This document shows, piece by piece, positions 6,816 through 13,881 of a stretch of 20,773 nucleotides of DNA. Location: contig CAKUGY010000023.1 of assembly GCA_934654835.1 (NCBI GenBank), positions 1-20,773 on the forward strand. The letters run 5' to 3'. The notes below the pieces were generated by a model. It saw only the letters and a program-made list of their open reading frames with translations, was not told where the DNA came from and made no database searches. Source of the DNA: an uncultured Collinsella sp. (GTDB lineage Bacteria > Actinomycetota > Coriobacteriia > Coriobacteriales > Coriobacteriaceae). The position numbers and the translations under genes are program-made. Within the stretch, counting starts at the first letter, position 1; each line of letters begins with the position of its first letter.

Positions 6816-8042
6816 TTAGGCCTGGGCGGCAGCGGAGCTGGGACCCTGGACCTTAGCCCACGTCTTGAGCGACAGTGTGTCGATCTCGATAAAGCCGGCA
6901 CTGGCCTTCTCATCAAACGTGGTGTCGCGGTCGTAGGTTGCCAGACCGTAGTCATAGAGGCTGAACGGGCTCTTGCGGCCGACGACATGGCAGTTGCCCT
7001 TAAAGAACTTCAGACGGACGGTGCCGGTCACGAACTTCTGAGTGTCGGCCATAAAGGCGTCGAGTGCGTTCTTGAGCGGGCTGTACCACTGGCCGTTGTA
7101 CACGGCGGTAGCCCAATCCTGCTCGAGCTTGATCTTGGTCTTGAGCAGATCGCCCTCGACGCAGATATCCTCGAGCGCCTTGTGGGCGGTGATGAGTGTC
7201 AGGGCGCCGGGAACCTCGTAGCACTCGCGGCTCTTGAGGCCCACCAAACGATCCTCGACCAGGTCCAGGCGGCCAAAGCCGTTATCGCCGGAAATCTTGT
7301 TGAGGGCGATGACGATCTCGGAGAGCTTCATCTTTTTGCCGTCGACGGCGACGGGCTTGCCGGCCTCGAACTCGATCTCGGTGTAGGTCGGGGTGTCGGG
7401 CGTGTCCTCGGGGTTCTTGGTCATAACCCAGGCATCGTCGAGCGGCTCGTTCCAGGGATCCTCCAGGTGACCGCACTCGATGGCGCGGCCCCACAGGTTG
7501 TCATCGATGGAATAGGGGTTGTCGTTGGCGCCCTCGGGAACCGGCACGTTGTGGGCGTGGGCGTAGGCGACCTCGTCCGGACGGCACTTCAGATCCCACT
7601 CACGAACCGGGGCGATAACCTTGAGCTCAGGGTCGAGCGCCTTGACGGCAGCCTCAAAACGGACCTGGTCGTTACCCTTGCCGGTGCAGCCGTGGGCGAC
7701 ATAGGTGGCGCCGAACTCGTGGGCGACCTCGACGAGCTTCTTGGCAAGCAGCGGGCGGGACAGAGCGGAGAGCAGCGGGTACTTGTTCTCGTACATGGAG
7801 TTGGCGGCGATGGCCTTGGTCAGGAACTCATCGGAGAACTCATCGCGCAGGTCGAGCACCTGGCAGTCCAGAACGCCCAGGTCGAGGGCCTTCTGCTTCT
7901 TGGCATCCAGGCCGGTCTCCTCCTGGCCCACGTTGCCGCAGACGCAAACGACATCGAGATCCTTCTCATCCTGCAGCCACTTGACACATACGGATGTATC
8001 AAGACCACCGGAATATGCGAGAACGACTTTTTCCTTGCTCAT
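6816..8042 (-). CDS. argG: Argininosuccinate synthase
   Basis: Joins citrulline and aspartate, with ATP to AMP and PPi, to give argininosuccinate, the step before ArgH. The 408-residue length is typical of the short bacterial ArgG. Visible: the N-terminal PP-loop AYSGGLDTSVC (Ser11-Ser17), YVAHGCTGKGNDQVRFE, the REWDL region, and PYSIDDNLWGRAIECG, all conserved in the family. The start ATG 8042 has AAAGG about 8 nt upstream; an in-frame ATG at 8093 lacks family similarity and is rejected. A 140-nt stretch separates it from a leader peptide and terminator (see 8184-8323). argG is therefore probably controlled by ribosome-mediated attenuation in response to arginine; this is inferred from sequence. 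Confidence 0.97.
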   Translation of the reverse strand: MSKEKVVLAYSGGLDTSVCVKWLQDEKDLDVVCVCGNVGQEETGLDAKKQKALDLGVLDCQVLDLRDEFSDEFLTKAIAANSMYENKYPLLSALSRPLLAKKLVEVAHEFGATYVAHGCTGKGNDQVRFEAAVKALDPELKVIAPVREWDLKCRPDEVAYAHAHNVPVPEGANDNPYSIDDNLWGRAIECGHLEDPWNEPLDDAWVMTKNPEDTPDTPTYTEIEFEAGKPVAVDGKKMKLSEIVIALNKISGDNGFGRLDLVEDRLVGLKSRECYEVPGALTLITAHKALEDICVEGDLLKTKIKLEQDWATAVYNGQWYSPLKNALDAFMADTQKFVTGTVRLKFFKGNCHVVGRKSPFSLYDYGLATYDRDTTFDEKASAGFIEIDTLSLKTWAKVQGPSSAAAQA

Positions 8043-8183
8043 GGCTGTTTCCTTTCGCCCTTGGTAGCTAGTTAGAACATCGGTCAGTTGCAAGTCATTT
8101 CAAGGTCAAAAACCGTGCAATATCAGGTTATTCAGCAGAATGCAGCACAGGCATGCCCTAGAAACATGCGACTATGTCGTGCT

Positions 8184-8262
8184 AAAAACCCGACGACCTC
8201 AAAATGACTCTGTTGAGGCATTTCGCCCCATGCGGACAGAGACGATTGTTATCGTCGTCGGG
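8184..8262 (-). terminator. Attenuator terminator in the argG leader
   Basis: On the transcript, CCCGACGAC (8262-8254) pairs perfectly with GTCGTCGGG (8197-8189), directly followed by UUUUU (8188-8184). Inside the loop CTCTGT (8241-8236) pairs with ACAGAG (8213-8208), and GCAT with ATGC (8233-8230, 8221-8218), making a compound hairpin. The 5' arm is made of the last Ser and Arg codons of the leader peptide, so a ribosome held there would block the terminator. A rival small hairpin, GACGAT-AACA-ATCGTC (8256-8241), overlaps the 5' arm and the middle stem and could serve as the antiterminator. Confidence 0.7.
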
Positions 8263-8323
8263 AAATTGCGCGCTGGCGTCGGATGGCATTGTCTGCAGTA
8301 GTGATGATCTTTACGAACTGCAT
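8249..8323 (-). CDS. Arginine-rich leader peptide of argG (24 aa)
   Basis: A minus-strand frame of 24 codons starts at ATG 8323 with AAAGGAG ending 6 nt before it, one of the best ribosome sites in the window, and stops at TAA 8249-8251. The peptide is MQFVKIITTADNAI followed by RRQRAISRRR. Six of the last ten codons are Arg (CGA CGC, CGC, CGA CGA CGA). The final Arg codons form the 5' arm of a hairpin with a U5 tail. A promoter lies about 100 bp upstream and argG follows 206 bp downstream. By analogy with his, trp and leu leaders, stalling at Arg codons when charged tRNA-Arg is low would stop the terminator forming and raise argG expression. The layout is seen directly; the mechanism is inferred. 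Two larger overlapping frames on the opposite strands look like noise. Confidence 0.7.
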   Translation of the reverse strand: MQFVKIITTADNAIRRQRAISRRR

Positions 8324-8426
8324 CTGCCTCTCCTTTCACGTATCGCCGGGCGCAATTCATATATCGCAAACGGTACCTTTTCCTCGGTAAGCGGCGCTTT
8401 TGCCGTCTCCGTTTTCGATGGTCGCT

Positions 8427-8454
8427 ATCATACGCTAAAGTGCGTCCTGCACAA
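8427..8454 (-). promoter_or_regulatory. Promoter of the argG leader transcript
   Basis: On the minus strand TTGTGC (8449-8454) and TATGAT (8427-8432, five of six consensus) are 16 bp apart. Transcription would start near 8420, giving an untranslated lead of about 97 nt before the leader peptide start. Confidence 0.6.
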
Positions 8455-8492
8455 GTGACAAATTCAAATTTCTGAAAAGTTTTTTCATTACT

Positions 8493-8522
8493 TTGTGAAG
8501 TGTGGTGCAAATACGCGACAAT
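8493..8522 (+). promoter_or_regulatory. Possible promoter of the Cof-type phosphatase gene
   Basis: TTGTGA (8493-8498) and GACAAT (8517-8522) with an 18-bp spacer, about 75 bp before the start codon. The octamer AAATACGC occurs at 8509-8516 and 8530-8537, 21 bp apart, bracketing the -10. Confidence 0.35.
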
Positions 8523-8597
8523 CCTGCGAAAATACGCCCGAGTACTAGTTGATGGTTATAACGTCTGAAACAATTTCGAAACGAAAGGCGCGCTTTT

Positions 8598-9425
8598 ATG
8601 CAAACTTACGAATCAGATGCCAATATCGGCAACATCAAGATTCTCGCCGTTGATATGGACAAGACGCTTCTCACCGACGAGCGCGTGCTGCCCCAGGGCC
8701 TCGACGAGCGTCTGGACAAGCTCGCCGACGCCGGTATCGTATTCTGTCCTGCCAGCGGACGTCCGGCCCCCAAGCTCGAGGAAATGTTCGAAGGTATTAA
8801 GAACCGCCTCGCGTTCTGCCCCGACAACGGAGCCTGCGTCATCTATCGCGGCAACTATATCTATAAGAGCAACATCGATGTGGCGCTGTACCAGCAGGTA
8901 CTCGCCCGTGCCTCGGAGGACCCGCGCGCCGTTCCCGTGCTGTGCTGCTACGACGAGTTTTACGTGCTTGCCCGCGACCACCAGTATCACGACGAGATCA
9001 GCGTCTACTACAACACGATCAACTACGTCGACACTTTTGAGGGCCTCGATGTCGAGTCCAACAAGATCTCGATCTTCTTCCCTGCCTACGATGCCGAGCC
9101 CGCGTTCCGCGAGACCTATAACCCCGCATTCTCCGACCAGCTCTATGTCACCAATGCCGGTCGCGAGTGGATTGACTTTATGAACCTGGGTGTCGACAAG
9201 GGCGCCGGCGTCGCGCATCTGTGCGAGCAGCTCGGCATCGACATCGCCGATGCCGCCGCCGTGGGCGATACGTATAACGACATCCCCATGCTGGAGCGCG
9301 TCGGTCACAGCTTTATCGTGGACAATGCCGAGGAGCATATGAACGCGCATGCTAAATGGCGCATTCCGAGCAACAACGACGGGGGCGTACTGACGCTCAT
9401 CGACGCCATCTTGGCGGCTCGTTAA
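8598..9425 (+). CDS. Cof-type HAD-IIB family hydrolase
   Basis: A 275-residue soluble sugar-phosphate or nucleotide phosphatase of the Cof/YidA type. Motifs in order: DMDKT (nucleophile Asp19, Asp21), SGR at 53-55 (motif II), CPDNGA at 74-79, Lys201 (motif III) and GDTYNDIPML at 223-232 (motif IV, Asp224 and Asp228). The roughly 145-residue stretch between motifs II and III is the C2 cap that sets substrate choice, and here it is unusually rich in Tyr and acidic residues. The start ATG has AAAGG 9 nt upstream. It is divergent from the argG leader and ends in a large palindrome. The substrate cannot be predicted from sequence. Confidence 0.9.
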   Translation: MQTYESDANIGNIKILAVDMDKTLLTDERVLPQGLDERLDKLADAGIVFCPASGRPAPKLEEMFEGIKNRLAFCPDNGACVIYRGNYIYKSNIDVALYQQVLARASEDPRAVPVLCCYDEFYVLARDHQYHDEISVYYNTINYVDTFEGLDVESNKISIFFPAYDAEPAFRETYNPAFSDQLYVTNAGREWIDFMNLGVDKGAGVAHLCEQLGIDIADAAAVGDTYNDIPMLERVGHSFIVDNAEEHMNAHAKWRIPSNNDGGVLTLIDAILAAR

Positions 9426-9432
9426 ACTCACC

Positions 9433-9558
9433 GCCAAGCCCGGGGCCGGCTGTTTGATTTTTGCTCGGTCAGGTCCTGGGCTCGCTCGAAGGCCACATTA
9501 AGTGGCCTTCGGCTCGTGCGGAATCTACAAAAATCAAACAGCCGGCCCCGGGCTTGGC
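9433..9558. repeat. Compound palindrome with 31-bp perfect arms
   Basis: The left arm (9433-9463, beginning GCCAAGCCCGGGG and ending GATTTTTG) is an exact reverse complement of the right arm (9528-9558). Nested inside is a second perfect 10-bp stem, CGAAGGCCAC (9487-9496) and GTGGCCTTCG (9502-9511), loop ATTAA. It begins 8 nt past the Cof gene stop. ACTCAC occurs near both outer ends (9426-9431 and 9566-9571) but is not flush with the arms. It is too long and too perfect for an ordinary terminator, and resembles a small non-autonomous mobile repeat or a structured RNA. No ORF lies inside it. Confidence 0.8.
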
Positions 9559-9627
9559 TATGTTGACTCACTTGCCACCTAAATGGCGTCTTGGCGTCTA
9601 GATACTTGGTCTGAATTAATTTGGAAT

Positions 9628-9659
9628 GAAGGGGGCTCTTTATTGAAAGGGCCCCCTTC
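9628..9659. terminator. Terminator hairpin between the Cof and AAA ATPase genes
   Basis: GAAGGGGGC (9628-9636) pairs with GCCCCCTTC (9651-9659), with CTTT/AAAG extending the stem inside. It lies between two convergent genes and could serve either strand, although the U-tracts are weak on both sides. Confidence 0.6.
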
Positions 9660-9703
9660 TGTTGTGTGCCATGGCTAGCATGCTTGGTGAATTATGATCG
9701 GTG

Positions 9704-10828
9704 TTATTCGCCGTATCTTGCCAGAATCTCTTCGCGACTTTCTTGTAGGAATTCTTTCATGAAAGGAATCGAGAACGTCACGAAACCTGGTGCTGTTGGC
9801 TCAATTACCTGGCGCGATATCAGCTTGCGACGGTATGGGCTCAAATAGCCTGACGATTTACCCAGCACCTTGGCAATTTCTGCCACCGATGCGACATCCG
9901 ACATATCACTCATGGCGAGAATAAAATCGATTGCGGTCTTAGGCAAGTCGGAAATAGCGGTCTCGAGCACCGCCGTCTTGAATTCTTCGAGAGCAGACTC
10001 GATCCCCTTACGGGCATCAGCAAGCGTAATTGTAATAGGCTCTTCTCCGTCGCGGCCTCTCAGCCAGGCCGCACGCCACACGTGGTATCCCACCAGCTGA
10101 ATCAGGTAAGCATATCCCCGCGTTGCCCCAGTTGCGGCGTCAAGCGCGTCATCGTCAATCGAGAGCCCCGACTCCTCAATCGTCTGAAGCAGCGAATAGC
10201 GCACTTCATCAAGTGGAATGGCATCGAGTTCCTCGGGCTTGGCACGACGCAGGAACGTCAGAGATTTCCCGTTTAAAATATCGAGAACGCCCGTCGTGAT
10301 CCCTGCAAAGACGAGAGCGATATTCTGCTCGTCGCGAATCATAAACTGCACGGCCGATGCAATGGTCCGAATTGCATCCATCGGAGCATCCTGAACCTCA
10401 TCGATTGTTATCAGAAGGCCTTTGCCGCGCTTGGACATCTCGCCCGTCGCGAGGCCTAGAAGCGACTCAAAATCATCAGGCGAAGCACTTAAATGCTGTG
10501 CCTCAATAGAGGCAAACGGAACCTGAGCTTTTAGGCGCACCTCATTGAAAAAGGGTGCTCGCTTGAGCTTTCTGGAAAGAGACTCGACCAACTCGTCGGA
10601 ACCTGCAGCATTAACCACAAGCCAGCCTTGATCCTCGGCAATCTTGGCAAGCTCGGACAATAGAACGGTCTTACCCGAACCGCGGGGCCCCGTAATGCGC
10701 ATCAAGCGGCCAGGAGCGCCCTCTCCCTCATACAAGCCCTCGACAAAATCGTTGACGACCTTATCGCGACCGACGAGTACGGGCGGCATTTTGCCAGCAG
10801 TCGGCTTGAAAGGATTTCTGTATTCCAT
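9704..10828 (-). CDS. Orphan AAA-type ATPase with C-terminal winged-helix-like region
   Basis: A 374-residue P-loop ATPase resembling the archaeal-ATPase / ORC-Cdc6-like group found scattered in bacteria; its role is unknown. Walker A is GPRGSGKT (47-54) and Walker B is LLITIDEVQ, with Asp143 and Glu144. The last 80 residues, with VAEIAKVLGKSSGYLSPYRR followed by a beta-hairpin-like stretch, look like a winged helix that could bind DNA. Start ATG 10828 has GGGAGG 4 nt upstream and begins MEYRNPFKPTAG. A longer frame back to 10939 reads through a repeat array and the polA terminator, and is rejected. Base composition looks lower in GC than its neighbours by eye, hinting at transfer. It has no partner gene beside it. 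Confidence 0.8.
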   Translation of the reverse strand: MEYRNPFKPTAGKMPPVLVGRDKVVNDFVEGLYEGEGAPGRLMRITGPRGSGKTVLLSELAKIAEDQGWLVVNAAGSDELVESLSRKLKRAPFFNEVRLKAQVPFASIEAQHLSASPDDFESLLGLATGEMSKRGKGLLITIDEVQDAPMDAIRTIASAVQFMIRDEQNIALVFAGITTGVLDILNGKSLTFLRRAKPEELDAIPLDEVRYSLLQTIEESGLSIDDDALDAATGATRGYAYLIQLVGYHVWRAAWLRGRDGEEPITITLADARKGIESALEEFKTAVLETAISDLPKTAIDFILAMSDMSDVASVAEIAKVLGKSSGYLSPYRRKLISRQVIEPTAPGFVTFSIPFMKEFLQESREEILARYGE

Positions 10829-10866
10829 GCGACCTCCCAACCCTATCTTCAATTCGATTCTATTTT

Positions 10867-10929
10867 CATAAGTTTCATAAATCTCATAAGATTCATAAGA
10901 CTCATAAGATTGATAAATCTCATAAACAA
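10867..10929. repeat. 9-bp tandem repeat array (7 units) upstream of the AAA ATPase
   Basis: Seven consecutive 9-mers on the plus strand vary around CATAAGATT: cataagttt, cataaatct, cataagatt, cataagact, cataagatt, gataaatct, cataaacaa. The array lies between the polA terminator and the ATPase ribosome site. On the coding strand each unit contains TTATGA-like bases resembling a -10 box. Confidence 0.85.
10901..10929 (-). promoter_or_regulatory. Possible promoter of the AAA ATPase, inside the repeat array
   Basis: On the minus strand TTGTTT (10924-10929) and TATGAG (10901-10906) are exactly 17 bp apart. The -35 overlaps the U-tract of the polA terminator and the -10 is supplied by a repeat unit. 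Confidence 0.4.
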
Positions 10930-10956
10930 AAGGGCCCAAGCATGTTGCTCGGGCCC
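10927..10956 (-). terminator. Intrinsic terminator of polA
   Basis: On the minus strand GGGCCCGAGC (10956-10947) pairs with GCTTGGGCCC (10941-10932) with one G-U pair, loop AACAT, followed by TTTTGTTT. It starts 9 bp after the polA stop. Confidence 0.85.
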
Positions 10957-10964
10957 GCTGGGGG

Positions 10965-13715
10965 CTACTTTGCGTCTGCCCAGGTCACACCGGTGCTGGC
11001 CTCGGCGATTAACGGCACGCGTAGGTCTACGACGTGTTCCATGACGTCGCGGACCATGGTGGTTAGGCGCTCGACTTCGTCGACGGGGCACTCAAAGTCC
11101 AGTTCGTCGTGCACCTGCAGAATCATGTGGGCGGCAAAGCCTTCTTCTTCCAAGCGACGGCTCACGCGGGCCATGGCAATCTTGATGATGTCGGCCGCCG
11201 TACCCTGCATGGGGTGGTTCATGGCCGTACGCTCGCCAAAGCCGCGGAGCTGCGGGTTTTTGGCCTTGAGCTCGGGGATATGGCGCCTGCGGCCATACAT
11301 GGTCTCGGCATAGCCCGTCTGCTTGGCACGCGCCACCACGTTGTCCAGGAATGTGCGCACGCCGGGGTAAGCCTCGTAGTAGCGATCGATCATGTCACGC
11401 GCCTCGGCCATCGAGATATGCAGCGACTGCGACAGACCGTAGGCCTGCTGGCCATACACGATGCCAAAGTTCACGGCCTTGGCGCGGCTGCGCAGGTCGG
11501 GCGTTACCTCGGATACCTGGACGCCAAATACGCGCGCGGCCGTCTCGGCATGGAAGTCCTCGCCCTCGTTAAAGGCGCGCACCAGGTGCTCGTCACCCGA
11601 AAGATGCGCGAGCAGGCGCAACTCGATCTGCGAGTAGTCCACCGCCAAAAAGACGCTCCCCTCGCCCGCCGAAAACGCCGTCTTGACGGTACGACCCAGC
11701 TCCGAGCGCGTCGGAATGTTTTGCAGATTGGGGTCGCTCGAAGACAGACGGCCCGTCGCCGTAATGGTTTGGTTGTACGTGGTGTGCACGCGACCATCGC
11801 CGCGACGCAGCGGACCCAGCGTGTCCAGATACGTTGACTTGATCTTGGACTTCTCACGCCAGTCCAAGATCAGGCGCACAATCTCGTGGTCACGGGCAAG
11901 GTCGGTCAGCACCTTGGCGTTGGTCGAATAATAGCCGCGCTTGGTCTTTTTGAGGCCCTTGGTCGGAAGCCCCATCACATCAAAGAGCGCGTGCGACAGC
12001 TGCATGGGGCTACCGATATTAAAGGTCTCGTCGCCGGCCAGGTCGCGAATGCTGCGCTCGACCTCGGCAATCTGGGTTGCGAGGCCCTCGGACAGATTGT
12101 GCAGACGATCGGGGTCAACGAGCATACCCGCGCGCTCCATCTTGGCAAGCACCGGCACGAGCGGCATCTCGATGCCGTCGAACACGTTGGCGGCGTTCTC
12201 GCGCGCCATGCGGTCGCGCAGCGGGGCCACCAGGGCCAGCGTCAGGGCAGCCGTGCGAGCAGCGGGTACGGGCGCGTCCTCGCCGGCACCTTCCGCGCCG
12301 CGGGCCGCAGGCAGTGACATCTGAAGATAGGTATCGGCCAGATAGTCCTCGTCAAACTCGGAGCGGTCGGAATCCAACAGGTAGGCAGCGACCACGGTAT
12401 CGAAGATGCGTGTGGAATCGGCAGCGAGCGGATCCATAAGCTCGGGCTCAGAAGAATCGATGGGCGAAAGCTCGTGCAGGAGCGTCTTCATGTCCGGGCT
12501 CGCCACACGACCCTCCATAAACAGACGCGCGAGCACGTCGGCGATCACACCGTGGGCAACGTTGAAGCCCTCAGCCTCGACCGCCGCGCTGTCGTCGCCC
12601 TCCTCGAGCGCGAACAAGCCCTTGGAAGTCGCCAGCCACAGCGTGCGCGTCAGACCAAAGAGTGCGCCCTCTTCCTTGTCGTCGTCCACCACGGCGGCGA
12701 CCCACTCGCCGGCTTCAATCGCGCGGGAGACCTCAGCCGCGACGACACCGAGTGCCTCGGCATCGCCGGCGGCGGCACGCACCATCGCAGGCATCTCAAA
12801 TACACTGGACGCACCCACGGCCCCGCCCTCGCCGCCAATCAGCGCCAAGAAGCGGTTCTGCATGGCCGTTATGCCGAGCGTGCCCAGCGCCGCGGAAACC
12901 TCGTCGGCAGAAAACGCCGGGAAGGACGTTGCATCAAAATCGAGCTCGACGGGCGCATCGGTACGAATGGTCGCGACCTTACGGCTCAGCAGCGCGTCGT
13001 CAATGTGCGCGCGCAGGTTCTCGCCCATCTTGCCTTTGACCTCGTCGGCGTGCGCGATAACCTCGTCCAGGCTGCCATATTGCGCGATAAGCGCGCTCGC
13101 CTTTTTGGGACCGATGCCCGGCACGCCGGGGATGTTGTCGGACGTGTCACCCTTCAGGCCATAAAAATCGGGCACGAGCGCCGGCGTAATGCCGTGATAC
13201 AAATCGTCCACGCTCTCGGGCGTCATAATCGCGACGTCGGATAGGCCCTTGCGGGTCGACACCACGTTGACGTGCTCGGTCACGAGCTGGTACATATCGC
13301 GGTCGCCGGTCACCAGCAGCATGTCGCAGCCGGCTTCCTCGCCCAGGCGCGCCATGGTTCCCAGGATGTCATCGCCTTCCCAGCCCTCGGACTGCAGAAT
13401 CGGCACGTTGAGTGCGGTGAGCAGCTCCTTGATCATGGGGAACTGCGCGTGAAGGTCGGGATCCATGGGCGGACGCTGCGCCTTGTACTGCGGCAGCATC
13501 TCCATACGCACGCGCGGCTTGCCCTCGTCAAACGCCACGACGACGCCGTCGGGGTCAAAAGCGTCGATCATCTTGAGGAACATGTTCAAGAAGCCGAAGA
13601 TCGCGTTGGTGGGACGACCGTCGGGCGCGTTCATGGTGGGCGGCACGGCGTGGAAGGCGCGGTGCATGAGCGAGTTGCCGTCGATAACGGCAAAGGTACG
13701 GCGCTTGTCAGACAT
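10965..13715 (-). CDS. polA: DNA polymerase I
   Basis: Fills gaps and removes RNA primers in replication and repair. The 916 residues carry an N-terminal 5'-3' exonuclease/FEN domain (about 1-300; FAVIDGNSLMHRAFHA, EGWEGDDILGT, LLVTGDRDMYQL, GLKGDTSDNIPGVPGIGPK), a middle exonuclease-like domain, and a C-terminal family A polymerase domain. Motif A is DYSQIELRLL (Asp693), motif B RAKAVNFGIVYG (Phe750), motif C QVHDELDFE (Asp870). The middle domain lacks the DxE and other metal-binding acids needed for 3'-5' proofreading, as in Bacillus and Thermus PolA, so it is probably inactive there. Start ATG 13715 has GAGG 8 nt upstream; an in-frame ATG at 13754 adds residues without family character. 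A strong terminator follows. Confidence 0.97.
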   Translation of the reverse strand: MSDKRRTFAVIDGNSLMHRAFHAVPPTMNAPDGRPTNAIFGFLNMFLKMIDAFDPDGVVVAFDEGKPRVRMEMLPQYKAQRPPMDPDLHAQFPMIKELLTALNVPILQSEGWEGDDILGTMARLGEEAGCDMLLVTGDRDMYQLVTEHVNVVSTRKGLSDVAIMTPESVDDLYHGITPALVPDFYGLKGDTSDNIPGVPGIGPKKASALIAQYGSLDEVIAHADEVKGKMGENLRAHIDDALLSRKVATIRTDAPVELDFDATSFPAFSADEVSAALGTLGITAMQNRFLALIGGEGGAVGASSVFEMPAMVRAAAGDAEALGVVAAEVSRAIEAGEWVAAVVDDDKEEGALFGLTRTLWLATSKGLFALEEGDDSAAVEAEGFNVAHGVIADVLARLFMEGRVASPDMKTLLHELSPIDSSEPELMDPLAADSTRIFDTVVAAYLLDSDRSEFDEDYLADTYLQMSLPAARGAEGAGEDAPVPAARTAALTLALVAPLRDRMARENAANVFDGIEMPLVPVLAKMERAGMLVDPDRLHNLSEGLATQIAEVERSIRDLAGDETFNIGSPMQLSHALFDVMGLPTKGLKKTKRGYYSTNAKVLTDLARDHEIVRLILDWREKSKIKSTYLDTLGPLRRGDGRVHTTYNQTITATGRLSSSDPNLQNIPTRSELGRTVKTAFSAGEGSVFLAVDYSQIELRLLAHLSGDEHLVRAFNEGEDFHAETAARVFGVQVSEVTPDLRSRAKAVNFGIVYGQQAYGLSQSLHISMAEARDMIDRYYEAYPGVRTFLDNVVARAKQTGYAETMYGRRRHIPELKAKNPQLRGFGERTAMNHPMQGTAADIIKIAMARVSRRLEEEGFAAHMILQVHDELDFECPVDEVERLTTMVRDVMEHVVDLRVPLIAEASTGVTWADAK

Positions 13716-13823
13716 ATTGAATACCTCGCTTTGGGCTGGGCACGGTTCGCTCACACCAGTTTACACGCTCCCCGCCCTACGGCCACCGCACATCAGGCTC
13801 CCCTGCCACCGCGGGCTCGCGCG

Positions 13824-13832
13824 TGATACGAT
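13824..13832 (+). promoter_or_regulatory. Extended -10 promoter of the M18 aminopeptidase
   Basis: TGATACGAT, an extended -10 (TG at 13824-13825, TACGAT 13827-13832), lies 50 bp before the start codon in an otherwise GC-rich stretch. No clear -35 is seen, which an extended -10 can tolerate. Confidence 0.4.
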
Positions 13833-13881
13833 GGCTCACGGTACATCAACCAGCACGATCGATCCGAAAGGAGCCTGCGTC

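Noticed and set aside
6987..8075. Long plus-strand frame (362 codons)
   Set aside because: Exactly antisense to argG, with low-complexity Val/Leu/Gly/Asp composition and no domain.
8101..8160. Possible ArgR box near 8115-8140 before argG
   Set aside because: AATAACCTGATATT on the minus strand is only a loose palindrome and does not match the ARG-box consensus well enough to call.
8199..8510. 103-codon minus frame and 84-codon plus frame over the argG leader
   Set aside because: Neither has a proper ribosome site or family-like sequence. The 24-codon leader in a different minus frame has a strong site and explains the region better.
10867..10929. Possible CRISPR array
   Set aside because: The 9-bp units are contiguous with no spacers, far too short for CRISPR repeats, and no cas gene is nearby.
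10829..10939. 37-residue N-terminal extension of the AAA ATPase with Tyr-Glu-Ser repeats
   Set aside because: It would start from a TTG inside the polA terminator and simply translates the 9-bp repeat array; the GGGAGG ribosome site supports 10828.
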